A DNA stretch of 64,000 nucleotides, taken from positions 186,001-250,000 of the forward strand of contig NC_019757.1 of NCBI RefSeq assembly GCF_000317535.1. The letters run 5' to 3'. Source of the stretch: Cylindrospermum stagnale PCC 7417. GTDB taxonomy: Bacteria; Cyanobacteriota; Cyanobacteriia; Cyanobacteriales; Nostocaceae. This document shows positions 1 to 9,574 of this stretch, in pieces. The translations under genes and the position numbers were made by a program. Within the stretch, counting starts at the first letter, position 1. Every line of letters begins with the position of its first letter. The notes under the pieces were generated by a model, which worked only from the letters and a program-made list of their open reading frames with translations, was not told the DNA's origin and ran no database searches.

Positions 1-685
1 CAAATATTGGCTTTTGTGAATTGTTTGCCTGTTGCAATAAATCTAAGATGGCACCGAGCATGGCAGCATCTTGGAGCGATCGCAATCCCGGCGTATTCGG
101 CGAAGAGACATTGACAACAAAATAGTCGCCCAAATCCTGGAGCAAGCGAAAACTATTGAGATAATCCTGTGCGGCTGCATCTAGCGGTGTTATCTTAGAT
201 TTACCCAAATTTATACCTATAGGTATTGACTGGGTGAAATCTTGTTGTTGCTGTGTCAACCTTGCTGCCATTGCGGCTGCACCGCTATTATTAAACCCCA
301 TCCGGTTGAGGGCGGCTTTGTCCAATGGCAAGCGAAACAAACGCGGAGGGGGGTTTCCTGGCTGTGCAAGGTATGTGACGGTACCCAGTTCTGCAAAGCC
401 AAATCCTAGGCTTGACCATACGCGTGCCGCAACTCCATCTTTATCAAAACCAGCTGCCAAGCCTACGGGATTGGGGAAAGTTAGCCCAAACAGAGTTTGT
501 TCTAGACTTGTATCATGTAGGCATAAAGACCGCTGTAGGCGGTTGTTTAACCAGCTACTAAGGGGGTGATTTCTAGTTTGCGATAACCAGCTAAAACTGC
601 GAATCGTCTGCTGGTGTAACCACTCTGGATCTGTTTTTGCCAGATTGAACAAAAGTGGACGAATTGCAACTTGATAAATATCCAA
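1..685 (-). CDS. pyrD: Dihydroorotate dehydrogenase (quinone), 5' part, cut by the window edge
   Basis: Class 2 PyrD oxidises dihydroorotate to orotate in pyrimidine synthesis and passes electrons from FMN to quinones at the membrane. Reading leftward from 685 gives an uninterrupted protein starting MDIYQVAIRPLLFN, with a PNPVGLAAGFDKDG segment and the family signature VNVSSPNTPGLR near the window edge. About 228 residues are present; the rest lies beyond base 1. The start is a TTG at 683-685: the frame is closed by a stop three codons upstream and no ATG fits. The amphipathic N-terminus resembles the membrane-associating helix of class 2 enzymes. Family assignment is firm, the TTG start is inferred. 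Confidence 0.93.
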   Translation of the reverse strand, partial: MDIYQVAIRPLLFNLAKTDPEWLHQQTIRSFSWLSQTRNHPLSSWLNNRLQRSLCLHDTSLEQTLFGLTFPNPVGLAAGFDKDGVAARVWSSLGFGFAELGTVTYLAQPGNPPPRLFRLPLDKAALNRMGFNNSGAAAMAARLTQQQQDFTQSIPIGINLGKSKITPLDAAAQDYLNSFRLLQDLGDYFVVNVSSPNTPGLRSLQDAAMLGAILDLLQQANNSQKPIF

Positions 686-775
686 ATCAGGTTAACATCT
701 ACCAACTATTAACAAGCACCGGAGCCAAGATTAGTTAGGGTGCTTTTCTGGGCATCTTATATATTACTACAAGCT

Positions 776-3667
776 ATGTTAACCAATGATCAGATGGGGC
801 AGCCACATAAACCTATAGCCGCCGAACAACCACTCCTCTCTTTGGGGCGTGTTCTCCAGAGCCTCAAAGAAGAGGATAATGTTGAAGTTCTGATTGAAAT
901 CACTATTGCTTATTTAATAGAGCAGTGTAACTACCAACTGATTTGGATTGCTCTTTACGATCGCCTAAATCACGAATTGCTTGGCAAAGGGGGCAGCACC
1001 CCAGATGGTGACACGAGTTTTTTACAACAATCTATGGCGCTCAATCCTGGGGATTTATTAGAGCAAGTGGTGATTGAGCAGTGTCCCTTGGGTGTAGCTG
1101 ATTTGCGCCGAGAAACCCGCGCCGGCTTATGGCTTGAAGTCGCCATCAAATTCCAGATTCAGGGAACGGTGATTTTGCCAATTCGCTATCGAGACTACTG
1201 TCTCGGTGTGGTGTTGCTCGGTTCGCAGCGCTGGGGCTACCTTTTATCGGCGGAAATAAAAGCACGGTTGCAGATGGTTTTAGGTGAACTGGGGACAGTG
1301 CTTTATCACAATGAAATGGACTCGCAGCAAAAGCAAGCCAAGCGTTCTGATGAACCGTTATTGCGATTGCTGGAAAATTTACGCCCCCTGAGTAATCTCG
1401 ATCAAAGACTAAAAGCAGTAATCGAGGTAACCCATCAATTTATCGGCCCTAGTCGGACAAGTGTTTACTGGTTTGAGCCGCAAGGGCACTACTTTTGGTG
1501 TCGAATGAGCAATCAGCTAGTCAACATGGGCCGCAATTCTAGCTCCCAGAAAACAGCCGCAGGGATGACAGTACAGGATTTGAACGACTTTTATTATGCT
1601 TTGGCAGTCAATCAAATTGTCTGTATTGGTGAGGCCCGCAGTTCCTTGAAAAGCCATTTTACGGGAAAACTGTTAAAACGGTTGCAGGTGCGATCGCTCC
1701 TAGCGGCTCCGATTCTCTGGCAAAAAGACCTGTTAGGTTTTCTCGCGGTGGAAGGACATGAACCTCGGATTTGGACGGATACAGACAAAAATTTCGTCCA
1801 AGGTGCGGCTGGGTTAATCTCCTTAATTGCTCCCACCGACAACATGGAAAGCACGATCAAAAAAATTCAACAAGATACCCAACTCACTAACCAAGTTGCT
1901 CAAGCTATTTATAATGAGCATGATCTGCACGAAACATTACACATTTGTGCTAAGAGAGTTTTAGAGCGACTAACTGCCACCCGCTTTGTAGTATTGCAGC
2001 TTGATCCTGACCACAATAATTATCAAGTTCTTTACCAGAGTTCACACCCTAATCGCCGACCTTGGACATTTGCCCTGAATGACCTCTCAGAAATAGATCG
2101 GCGGCTTTTGCAGAGAGCAACTCAAGCGATAGAGATTGAGAATTTCGACGAAGACTTGCGGTTTTCGCTCTGGCATCCTCCATTATTAGAAAGTGGTGTG
2201 CGATCGCTCTTGGTTTGCAACTGCGTTCAAGGTCATACACCAGAAGCCGTTTTAATCATCACTCACGAACACCATCGCGCTTGGACAACTCTGGAAAAAG
2301 AATTCCTGTGGGTTGTCAGTCAACAAATTGGTGTAATTGTCCGTCAGTGGCAACTACGCACTAGTAGCAAGCAGCAGCAAAAAATTTCCCAGATATTTGC
2401 ACAATGCCTAGGCATCCTCGCACAAGCTCAAAGCAGCATCACCAAGGCAGAAGAACAAAATCTAGAACGCGCCGCACTTGAGAAAATAGCCTCTATTCTC
2501 GACTGTCCCCTGGCTGTGCTACTATCCTGGTCGCCTGGTGAAAGTTGGGCAGAAATTATCCTTGGTGTTAGAGCCAATAGTTGGTTTGGCGTTGTTGCAG
2601 ATGTACCTGTATCAATCCAGAGTGAAGCGCTGATCGAATGGGCATTGGGCCATGAAGGTTATCTCAGTCTCAAGGCGGATGATTTACCACCGGAAACCAG
2701 GAAATGGTTGAATGTCCCTGATAACAGTCAAGTTTTGGTGATGGCGTTACGTCCTCCTGCTGATTATGAACCCACAGGTATAGTGTTATTGGCAGACTAT
2801 CGAGAACGTAGCTGGTCAGAACCAAGCCTCAGCGCCACAGTAACTTTAGTAACTCAATTAGCCTGGTGGCGCCGTCAACTGAAAATTAACCAACATCTAG
2901 AATCCACAACTGAGGAATTACGTCAACTCAATTGGTACAAAAATCGCCGTTTAGAAGAAATTCAAAGAATGGCGACGCTGTTAGTTGGTCAAATTCAGGA
3001 TTTGGGTATTCCTGCTAATGAACTGACTCAGACGCGCTATCGGCTACTGCTGCGGCAGTTAGACCAGACAACCGCCTCGATGAATGGCATGATCAAGTTA
3101 GAGCAATGGCAGTTGCATATCAGCTGGGAAACTATGCCAATTGCCACTTTGTTGAAGCGATCGCTCGAACGAGTGGAAAATGTACTCAAACAACAAAAGT
3201 TGTGGGTGGGTGTGCATGGTTTAGGACAACCGATTGAGGAGCGGGAACAGCCCAAAATCAATTCATTCCTTAGAGGCGCTATCAGTCCAGGTAATCAATT
3301 CGCAATGGTGATCGCCGGCGACATTGTGAAAATTGAATTAGTTCTTCATGAATTATTGGTCGCAGCCTGTCACCGTTCTCAAGATGGCAGCAGAATCGAT
3401 ATCTGGTGTCGCCGTTTAGATGAGCGGTTGCTAGAACTGTCAATCACAGACAATGGCGCCATTGAATCACAGCTACTGTCAAATCTATATAACAATACAC
3501 CCAAGGATCTCCTCGCTCCCTCCAACCTCGACCAACCACCAGGTTTACATCTGTTGATCTGCCAACAGATGATGCAGCAGTTGGGAGGAGAATTGCATTT
3601 ATATCAACTACCAGATGAGCGGGTAGTCAGTCGCTTACTGTTACCCTTAGCGCCGCAAAACTTTTAG
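776..3667 (+). CDS. Multi-GAF sensor protein with degenerate histidine-kinase C-terminus
   Basis: A protein of about 963 residues without obvious membrane segments, so probably a cytosolic sensor. Successive GAF-like modules can be picked out at roughly residues 30-190, 200-350, 370-540 and 560-720 (SLLAAPILWQKDLLGFLAVEG is typical). A helical region follows, then an ATPase-like fold at about 840-960. The kinase core is abnormal: the dimerisation helix has no H-E/D-x-x-T/N-P phosphoacceptor box, the N box reads HELLVAACH, and the G1 box reads ITDNGAI instead of DxGxG. It may sense ligands without phosphorylating. I chose ATG 776 over an in-frame GTG at 740 because the 12 extra residues look unlike a conserved start. 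Ligand and partner are unknown. Confidence 0.72.
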   Translation: MLTNDQMGQPHKPIAAEQPLLSLGRVLQSLKEEDNVEVLIEITIAYLIEQCNYQLIWIALYDRLNHELLGKGGSTPDGDTSFLQQSMALNPGDLLEQVVIEQCPLGVADLRRETRAGLWLEVAIKFQIQGTVILPIRYRDYCLGVVLLGSQRWGYLLSAEIKARLQMVLGELGTVLYHNEMDSQQKQAKRSDEPLLRLLENLRPLSNLDQRLKAVIEVTHQFIGPSRTSVYWFEPQGHYFWCRMSNQLVNMGRNSSSQKTAAGMTVQDLNDFYYALAVNQIVCIGEARSSLKSHFTGKLLKRLQVRSLLAAPILWQKDLLGFLAVEGHEPRIWTDTDKNFVQGAAGLISLIAPTDNMESTIKKIQQDTQLTNQVAQAIYNEHDLHETLHICAKRVLERLTATRFVVLQLDPDHNNYQVLYQSSHPNRRPWTFALNDLSEIDRRLLQRATQAIEIENFDEDLRFSLWHPPLLESGVRSLLVCNCVQGHTPEAVLIITHEHHRAWTTLEKEFLWVVSQQIGVIVRQWQLRTSSKQQQKISQIFAQCLGILAQAQSSITKAEEQNLERAALEKIASILDCPLAVLLSWSPGESWAEIILGVRANSWFGVVADVPVSIQSEALIEWALGHEGYLSLKADDLPPETRKWLNVPDNSQVLVMALRPPADYEPTGIVLLADYRERSWSEPSLSATVTLVTQLAWWRRQLKINQHLESTTEELRQLNWYKNRRLEEIQRMATLLVGQIQDLGIPANELTQTRYRLLLRQLDQTTASMNGMIKLEQWQLHISWETMPIATLLKRSLERVENVLKQQKLWVGVHGLGQPIEEREQPKINSFLRGAISPGNQFAMVIAGDIVKIELVLHELLVAACHRSQDGSRIDIWCRRLDERLLELSITDNGAIESQLLSNLYNNTPKDLLAPSNLDQPPGLHLLICQQMMQQLGGELHLYQLPDERVVSRLLLPLAPQNF

Positions 3668-3853
3668 TACTGCATTAGCCAAGTTAAGCGCTTTCATCAT
3701 GCCAAAATCCCCCAAGGTGATCACTTAGAAATCATACTTTGGGAGGATTGACATAAATTTATGCGCCAAAAATCTCCCTCCTTAGTAGTAAACTAATTAT
3801 GTTTATTTTCCATTGGTCTGAGAAAGATTGAATCAAATCGGCACAGTTTTGAT

Positions 3854-4024
3854 ATGGGACGTAATCGTGCTAAATCTGATCTGCCTGAAAAAATTTGTCC
3901 GGTATGTCAACGTCCCTTCACTTGGCGAAAAAAATGGGAAGATTGCTGGGACGAAGTGAAATATTGCTCAGAACGTTGCCGCCGTCGCCGTTCTGAGGCT
4001 AAAAATGAACCGAATCAAAGTTAA
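3854..4024 (+). CDS. DUF2256 zinc-ribbon-like micro-protein
   Basis: A 56-residue protein starting [22 protein letters not shown] and continuing with [11 protein letters not shown]. Two Cys pairs (CPVC and CSERC) suggest a treble-clef or zinc-ribbon fold, and the arrangement with the intervening W-x-x-x-W run matches the small DUF2256 family. The family has no established biochemical role. The gene ends 20 bases before the asparaginase start on the same strand, so the two may be co-transcribed. Confidence 0.85.
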   Translation: MGRNRAKSDLPEKICPVCQRPFTWRKKWEDCWDEVKYCSERCRRRRSEAKNEPNQS

Positions 4025-4044
4025 AACTACACAAACGCAAATAA

Positions 4045-4998
4045 ATGCAGTTACAAGTACAACCTAAATTAATTATTCATGGCGGGGCTGGTAGTTCTCT
4101 CCAAGGTAAGGGAGGCTTGGAAGCAGTGCGCCGTGCGCTCCATACAGTTGTAGAAGAAGTGTATTCTCTCCTAGTGACAGGCGCAACCGCAACAGATGCA
4201 GTTGTGCGGGGTTGTCAAATGTTGGAAGATGACCCCCGTTTTAATGCTGGTACTGGTTCAGTACTGCAATCTGATGGTCAAATCCGCATGAGTTCTTCTC
4301 TGATGGATGGTACATTAGGGCGTTTTAGTGGCGTAATTAATATTTCGCGGGTGAAAAATCCGATTGAGTTGGCGCTATTTTTACAAAACTCTCCAGACCG
4401 AGTACTGTCTGATTACGGTTCCGCTGAGTTGGCGCGGGAGTTGCAAGTTCCTAGCTACAACGGTTTAACTGATTTACGGTTGCATGAGTGGATACAAGAA
4501 CGCCAGGATAATTTTAAACGCACGATGGCCGGGGTAGTCGCAGAACCTGAATTAGTGGAAAGTAGTAATGCTGGGCGAGGTACTATCGGCGTAGTGGCTT
4601 TAGATACCTTCGGCAGGCTGGCTGCTGGCACATCCACAGGTGGTAAGGGCTTTGAGCGCATTGGACGCGTCAGTGATTCTGCTATGCCTGCGGGTAATTA
4701 TGCTACTGGTTATGCTGCTGTTAGCTGTACGGGGATTGGAGAAGATATTATTGATGAGTGTTTAGCCGCAAAGATTGTCGTGCGTGTCACTGATGGGATG
4801 TCTCTCAAGGATGCTATGGGGCGTTCTTTTACTGAAGCGCACAAGAATCAACGAGACTTGGGTGCGATCGCACTTGATGCCACTGGGGCGATATCATGGG
4901 GTAAAACCAGCGAAATCATCCTCGCGGCGTACCACGATGGCGAAACCATTGGCGATACTCTGGAATGGAATAATGGCGAGTTGATTGGTTATTGTTAA
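4045..4998 (+). CDS. Isoaspartyl peptidase / plant-type L-asparaginase
   Basis: An N-terminal nucleophile hydrolase of 317 residues that self-cleaves into alpha and beta chains. It hydrolyses L-asparagine and beta-aspartyl dipeptides, for example those released when cyanophycin or damaged proteins are broken down. The start IIHGGAGSS is the family N-terminus. GRGTIGVVALD places the catalytic Thr at residue 180, which becomes the first residue of the beta chain. TSTGGKGFERIGRVSDS and SCTGIGEDII match substrate-pocket segments. Length is normal for the family. A role in cyanophycin turnover is inferred from the lineage, not from neighbours. Confidence 0.93.
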   Translation: MQLQVQPKLIIHGGAGSSLQGKGGLEAVRRALHTVVEEVYSLLVTGATATDAVVRGCQMLEDDPRFNAGTGSVLQSDGQIRMSSSLMDGTLGRFSGVINISRVKNPIELALFLQNSPDRVLSDYGSAELARELQVPSYNGLTDLRLHEWIQERQDNFKRTMAGVVAEPELVESSNAGRGTIGVVALDTFGRLAAGTSTGGKGFERIGRVSDSAMPAGNYATGYAAVSCTGIGEDIIDECLAAKIVVRVTDGMSLKDAMGRSFTEAHKNQRDLGAIALDATGAISWGKTSEIILAAYHDGETIGDTLEWNNGELIGYC

Positions 4999-5194
4999 GA
5001 GGATGTTTGTAAAGTATCAAGTCGTATCGAGATCCCCCCTAGCCCCCCTTAAAAAGGGGGGAATTGGAGTCAAAGTCCCCCTTTTTAAGGGGAGCCAGCG
5101 CGGTCTTGGGGGTCTCCCCCATGAGCGACTGGCGTGGATTTAGGGGGATCTCAATATTTTTGATACATCACCAAAGACTTTTAAAACATCCTCT
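4998..5194. mobile_element. MITE-like palindromic element, 197 bp
   Basis: The two ends are a perfect 11-bp inverted repeat (AGAGGATGTTT at 4998-5008, complement at 5184-5194). Inside are nested arms: GTATCAA / TTGATAC, GAGATCCCCC / GGGGGATCTC (5029-5152) and runs of CCCCTT / AAGGGG around 5045-5092. The whole element can fold into a long hairpin and encodes nothing. That is the structure of a non-autonomous miniature inverted-repeat element. It abuts the asparaginase stop codon. A target-site duplication is not clear. Confidence 0.7.
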
Positions 5195-5269
5195 AAGGTG
5201 GTTTTTTTAACGCACCAGATAGCTGAGGGAAGCGCAAAGTAACGCCGAGGGTTTTTGCGGTTTTATTGG

Positions 5270-5692
5270 TTATTTTTGAATCAATTCCAGCGCCTGATCT
5301 AAAATTTCTTGTTCGTTAACCATTGCTGCTATTTCTTCGGTTTCATATCGTCCTTCATAAGCTTCTAGCGCCGCTCTTTTTAGTGATACTTGATATCCTT
5401 GTTGTAGAATTTCCATGATTTCTGCGGGATTCAAGTAAACACCACCAGATTTGCGGCGCTTATTAATTTTATTGATTTCCCGCACTGCATTTTCTATAGA
5501 AATTTCCCAAGAGCGAGTAGAACGGTTTTCGGCTTTCTGTTTTATTAAATGAATGAGTAAAATCACGCCATAACTATCAATTTTATTGATTTTGTCGCTC
5601 AGGCTCATTTCTTCTAATTCATCTACTAAGAGTAAAGCTTCATGAATTTTGCCTTGTTCGAGAAGTTGTCTAAGTTCTAGCAGTTCTTCCAT
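5270..5692 (-). CDS. DUF29 family protein
   Basis: A 140-residue, mostly helical protein. The block LLIHLIKQKAENRSTRSWE, followed by a basic KINKRRKSGGVYL stretch, is the recognisable DUF29-type core, a small family abundant and variable in cyanobacteria with no proven activity. No signal peptide or membrane segment is visible. It lies just upstream, on the same strand orientation, of an HEPN-like fragment. Function is unknown. Confidence 0.65.
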   Translation of the reverse strand: MEELLELRQLLEQGKIHEALLLVDELEEMSLSDKINKIDSYGVILLIHLIKQKAENRSTRSWEISIENAVREINKINKRRKSGGVYLNPAEIMEILQQGYQVSLKRAALEAYEGRYETEEIAAMVNEQEILDQALELIQK

Positions 5693-5732
5693 ATTAGTTG
5701 TTGAAATTGTTAATAATAATTTTTACTTAGTT

Positions 5733-6080
5733 TCATAATTTAAATTCATCACTAGTCGATAATATAATTTGCTCGGAAATTAATTGCATCAAAGGAAGTT
5801 CCTTAGATAATACATGATCGTCTATAAAAGGAGTGTATTTATTTTTCTTTCCAGTTTCTTTACTCATACCTTCTTTACTATGAAGTATAGCATTTCTAGT
5901 AGAATAGATTCTTTTGGCTAAAGTAGTATAAATATTTTGTTCATCTTGATTATTAAAGTTTACAGTTTCACCTCCTGAAAAAGAGACTTTTGTTGAAATA
6001 TAATAATTTAGCAATTGAGAGTCAGCCTGATTAATCTCAGCTACTAAATCTCGTATTACCACATATTTTTTTAAACACAA
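5733..6080 (-). CDS. Possible HEPN-like protein or C-terminal fragment
   Basis: A 115-residue ORF whose best landmark is IYSTRNAILHSKEG. R-N-A-I-L-H fits the Rx4H motif of HEPN domains, the catalytic signature of many RNases in toxin and defence systems. The N-terminus (MCLKKYVVIRDLV) starts abruptly inside what looks like a helical bundle, and larger HEPN proteins carry this motif near their C-terminus. The gene may therefore be a truncated remnant. Composition is AT-rich relative to glmU nearby. The family call is inference from one motif. Confidence 0.4.
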   Translation of the reverse strand: MCLKKYVVIRDLVAEINQADSQLLNYYISTKVSFSGGETVNFNNQDEQNIYTTLAKRIYSTRNAILHSKEGMSKETGKKNKYTPFIDDHVLSKELPLMQLISEQIILSTSDEFKL

Positions 6081-6347
6081 AAACTAGGCGCTTGTATAAT
6101 TTCATTATTGCTTCATTTGCTCTTGCTTAGAGCAGATTTCATATATTGAGTCCACAATCTGAGTTAATGGCTTTCTTCCTTTGCTCCTTTGCGTCTTTGC
6201 GCGAAACTTTCATCAAGATGTAGTTCATTTACCTGCAAATGGCTGTCAATATGATTTCGGCGAGTTTATATTTAATCTTCGGCTGAACCTAGACCACCGA
6301 AGAATTACAGCAGGGTTAAAATAAAAAATATCTGATACTATGCAGCT

Positions 6348-7028
6348 ATGACTCTTACCAAAGAATTGGACTCTCCCAAAGACATCTCACAAGAGATTAT
6401 CTTTCCCTCAAGTGATTTATATAGTGATGAGCCTCCCTTGGAAACAGAACTGCATCTGCGACAAATAATCCTACTTTTCAAATGCCTGGAATGGTTGTGG
6501 AGAGATAGAAATGATTTCTACGCTGCTGGAAATCTGACTATCTACTATAGTCCTCACCAACGCAAATCAGAAGACTTCCGGGGGCCGGATTTTTTTGTGG
6601 TGCTGGACACTGAACGCAAAACCCGCAAAAGTTGGGTAGTTTGGGAAGAGGATGGCAAATATCCTCATGTAATTGTGGAAATTCTGTCGCCAAAAACCGC
6701 TGCGACTGACAAAGATTTAAAGAAAAAAATTTATCAAGATACTTTTCGCACTCCTGATTATTTTTGGTTTGACCCCTATACATTAGAATTTGCTGGATTT
6801 CACTTAGTTGATGGTGCATATCAACCTCTCGCAGCTAATGAACAAGGACATTTGTGGAGTCAGCAACTAGGTTTATATTTGGGAATTCATCAGGGACTTT
6901 TGCGATTTTTTACATCTGTTGGTCAGCTAGTCCCTACGCCAGAAGAAGTGGCTGAACAGGAAACTCAAAGAGCAGAACGATTGGCGGCTAAACTTCGAGA
7001 ATTAAATATTGATCCAGATACTATTTAA
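6348..7028 (+). CDS. Uma2 family PD-(D/E)XK-like endonuclease
   Basis: A 226-residue Uma2-type (DUF820) protein, a restriction-endonuclease fold greatly expanded in cyanobacteria. RGPDFFVVLD supplies the family Asp and HVIVEILSPKT the Glu, followed by the KKKIYQDTFRTPDYFWFDP block. The C-terminal 40 residues form a charged helix (EEVAEQETQRAERLAAKLREL) common in this subgroup. Substrate and role are not established for the family. It is convergent with glmU across a strong hairpin. Confidence 0.88.
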   Translation: MTLTKELDSPKDISQEIIFPSSDLYSDEPPLETELHLRQIILLFKCLEWLWRDRNDFYAAGNLTIYYSPHQRKSEDFRGPDFFVVLDTERKTRKSWVVWEEDGKYPHVIVEILSPKTAATDKDLKKKIYQDTFRTPDYFWFDPYTLEFAGFHLVDGAYQPLAANEQGHLWSQQLGLYLGIHQGLLRFFTSVGQLVPTPEEVAEQETQRAERLAAKLRELNIDPDTI

Positions 7029-7059
7029 GATTGATTGTGTCTCTACTGCTGATTGTTTG

Positions 7060-7080
7060 GGGTGCGTTGGGAACGCACCC
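7060..7080. terminator. Hairpin between convergent Uma2 gene and glmU
   Basis: A perfect 9-bp stem (GGGTGCGTT / AACGCACCC) with a GGG loop lies in the 59-bp gap between two convergent stop codons. Position suggests a bidirectional terminator. The same GGTGCGTT/AACGCACC arms recur at 52247 and 59379, so this is also a dispersed cyanobacterial repeat. No long T-run follows. Confidence 0.55.
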
Positions 7081-7087
7081 TACAAAG

Positions 7088-8446
7088 CTAATCTTTTACA
7101 CTCTTGTTTCGCCAACCACGTTTGACTACTTGGCGACTACGGGCAATTACTAAAGAATCATCGGGGACATCTTCTGTAACTGTTGAACCGGCTGCTATAT
7201 AGACATCATCACCTAGGGTAATAGGTGCAACTAAAACGCTATTAGAACCTGTTTTGGTACGATCGCCAATTTTAGTCTTGTGTTTCTTGACGCCGTCATA
7301 GTTGGCGGTAATTGTCCCTGCACCAATATTTACCTGAGATCCGGCTGTGGTATCGCCTAAATAGGATAAATGAGCGACATTTGTGCGATCGCCTAATTGA
7401 GTATTTTTCAACTCCACAAAATTACCCACACGGCAATTAGCACCCACCTCTGCATGACCCCGCAAATGAGCATAAGGGCCGATTTTGCTTCCCGTCTGCA
7501 CAACGCTATCCGTCACCACAGAATACTGCACAGTGACATTTTGACCCAAATCGCTATTTTCAATTAAACTACCAGGGCCAATGCGGCTACCGGACTGAAT
7601 CACTGTATTTCCGCGCAGGTGGGTTTGAGGTTCAATAATGATATCTGGTTGTAATTCCACCGTTTCATCAATGGTGATGCTTGGGGGGTCAATCAGCGTA
7701 ACGCCTGCTAGTAGCCATTTTTCTTTGATTCGCCTTTGCAAAATTTCGTAAGCTGTGGCAAGTTGTAGGCGATCGTTAATTCCCAAAATTTCTTGATCAT
7801 CTTCCACATCCACCGCCATCACCTGTCCCACCTGGGTAACAGCATCCGTGAGGTAATATTCCTTTTGGGAATTATTTGCCTCTAAATGGGGCAACACCTT
7901 GGCTAAATTTTGCCAACGGAAGCAGTAAATTCCAGCGTTAACGCGGTGATTTTGTCTTTGGGTGGCAGTACAATCCTTGTGTTCTACCATTTGTTGCACA
8001 AAATTTTCACCGTTACAAAAAACCCTTCCATAACCTGTAGGATCACTCAGGTTTGCTGTGAGGATGGTGGCGGCGTTTTGATTTTCTTGGTGAGTTTGCC
8101 ACAAATGCTTTAAAGTAGCGGTGCGTAATAACGGGACATCGCCATTCAACACCAGCAAATCCCCCGTGTAGCCCTCAAGATAGGGAAGTAGTTGCTGGAT
8201 GGCATGACCTGTGCCCAATTGCTCAGTTTGTTCGACAAATTCCAAGTTAGGAATTGAATGCATCGCGGCTTTAACTTCCTCGGATTGATACCCGACAATT
8301 ACTAGCCGCCGTGAGGGCGAAAGCGGTTCGACACTGTCGATAACTCTCTCAATTAGCGATCGCCCACCCAAACAATGTAAAACCTTGGGCAGGTTTGATT
8401 TCATCCTTGTGCCTTTTCCAGCCGCTAAAATTGCTACTACAACCAT
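7088..8446 (-). CDS. glmU: Bifunctional GlmU: GlcNAc-1-P uridyltransferase / GlcN-1-P acetyltransferase
   Basis: Makes UDP-N-acetylglucosamine for peptidoglycan and LPS. The C-terminal domain acetylates glucosamine-1-phosphate and the N-terminal domain attaches UMP. The 452-residue protein starts with the nucleotidyltransferase loop [18 protein letters not shown] (residues 7-24), followed by LNGDVPLL for metal binding. From about residue 250 a left-handed beta-helix of hexapeptide repeats follows, with YAHLRG and [15 protein letters not shown] in the acetyltransferase site. Length and both catalytic halves are intact. It is the first gene of its transcript, with an own start about 70 bases from mnmD. 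Confidence 0.97.
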   Translation of the reverse strand: MVVVAILAAGKGTRMKSNLPKVLHCLGGRSLIERVIDSVEPLSPSRRLVIVGYQSEEVKAAMHSIPNLEFVEQTEQLGTGHAIQQLLPYLEGYTGDLLVLNGDVPLLRTATLKHLWQTHQENQNAATILTANLSDPTGYGRVFCNGENFVQQMVEHKDCTATQRQNHRVNAGIYCFRWQNLAKVLPHLEANNSQKEYYLTDAVTQVGQVMAVDVEDDQEILGINDRLQLATAYEILQRRIKEKWLLAGVTLIDPPSITIDETVELQPDIIIEPQTHLRGNTVIQSGSRIGPGSLIENSDLGQNVTVQYSVVTDSVVQTGSKIGPYAHLRGHAEVGANCRVGNFVELKNTQLGDRTNVAHLSYLGDTTAGSQVNIGAGTITANYDGVKKHKTKIGDRTKTGSNSVLVAPITLGDDVYIAAGSTVTEDVPDDSLVIARSRQVVKRGWRNKSVKD

Positions 8447-8516
8447 AATTAGGTATCAATAAATTTCAATGATGAATGCTTTTACTTCTTTGAGATTCAG
8501 GCTCAAATCATATCAG

Positions 8517-9479
8517 CTAATCATCACAGACCAAAATGTTAAACAACTCAGAGGATCTTGATTGCTTAAGTTTTTTTGCCCACCTTTTTTGCCAACGGGA
8601 GCTAGGTTCTAGAACAGAGGCTTGTTGCTCTTGTTGTCGACGCATTATTATAACTTCGGCTGAATCCCTCAATTCAGGATCACGGTAAGGAATGGCCGCA
8701 CGAGTTTGTAAATGTTCTTGTTCAGCTTGAGAAAGTGGGGGAATTGGGGTAATGTCTTTCTCTTCATCTCCCCAACCCCCCACCTCCCCATCTTTAGAAT
8801 GGGCGGCTATAGTCCCAGGTGTCCGCCTACCTATGGGTGTAGTAGAACTTATCACCAACCCAGCCGCTAACAGCGCAGCGCGTACAGTAGCCGCACAGGA
8901 ATAAGTTGCTAGTAAGCCATCTTGATGTAAGCACAGGGCTACTTGGCGGATAAATTCTACAGTCCATAACTGCGGACACTTGGGCGGTGAAAAGGGGTCA
9001 AGAAAAATGGCATCAGCTTGGAAACCTGACTGATGTACCGGCTGAATTGATTCTCTAGCATCGCCTATTAGTAACTTTGCTTTCAAGCGGTCTGTTTGGA
9101 CTTGATGCTTAAAAGCTAGTTGAGTCAAAATTTCTTGATACTCGTAGTCCCAATCGTGGAATATATGCTGGTTAATGGCTGCTTTTGGAACTGCTGGATT
9201 GAGTTCTAACCCGATGACTTCAACATAACAATTGGGATTTGCTTCCCAAATTACCTGTAAAGCAGCTGCTGTGTTGTATCCTAGACCATAACAAATATCT
9301 AAAAGTCGCACAACTCCATTATCGGCTGCTGTCGTCAGTTTAGTAGGAAGTGCGAATTTAAGATAACTCTCTTGTCTAGCTCCATAATGGCTGTGAAACG
9401 CTTCGTCAAATTCTTCAGAGAAGAATGTAAAAGAACCATCGTATGTTGGTTGGGGTACAAAATTATCTAAATCTGACAT
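8517..9479 (-). CDS. mnmD: tRNA 5-methylaminomethyl-2-thiouridine methyltransferase, MnmD/MnmC-like
   Basis: A SAM-dependent methyltransferase of 320 residues matching the methylase half of MnmC (DUF752), which completes the mnm5s2U modification at tRNA wobble position 34. LLDICYGLGYNTAAAL (about 62-77) is the SAM loop, VIGLELNP the acidic strand, and AIFLDPFSPPKCPQLW the catalytic DPFSP segment. The oxidase half of bifunctional MnmC is absent, as in other stand-alone MnmD proteins. Residues about 228-245 (SKDGEVGGWGDEEKD) look like a translated intergenic repeat inserted in frame. Same strand as glmU, immediately upstream. Confidence 0.85.
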   Translation of the reverse strand: MSDLDNFVPQPTYDGSFTFFSEEFDEAFHSHYGARQESYLKFALPTKLTTAADNGVVRLLDICYGLGYNTAAALQVIWEANPNCYVEVIGLELNPAVPKAAINQHIFHDWDYEYQEILTQLAFKHQVQTDRLKAKLLIGDARESIQPVHQSGFQADAIFLDPFSPPKCPQLWTVEFIRQVALCLHQDGLLATYSCAATVRAALLAAGLVISSTTPIGRRTPGTIAAHSKDGEVGGWGDEEKDITPIPPLSQAEQEHLQTRAAIPYRDPELRDSAEVIIMRRQQEQQASVLEPSSRWQKRWAKKLKQSRSSELFNILVCDD

Positions 9480-9574
9480 TTTGCTAGTAACACTAAACTA
9501 ATAATTAATAACTAATAACGAAAAAAGTCCAATCTTCCCTTTTGCTCCTTGCCCCTTGCCTCTTGCCTTCTACT

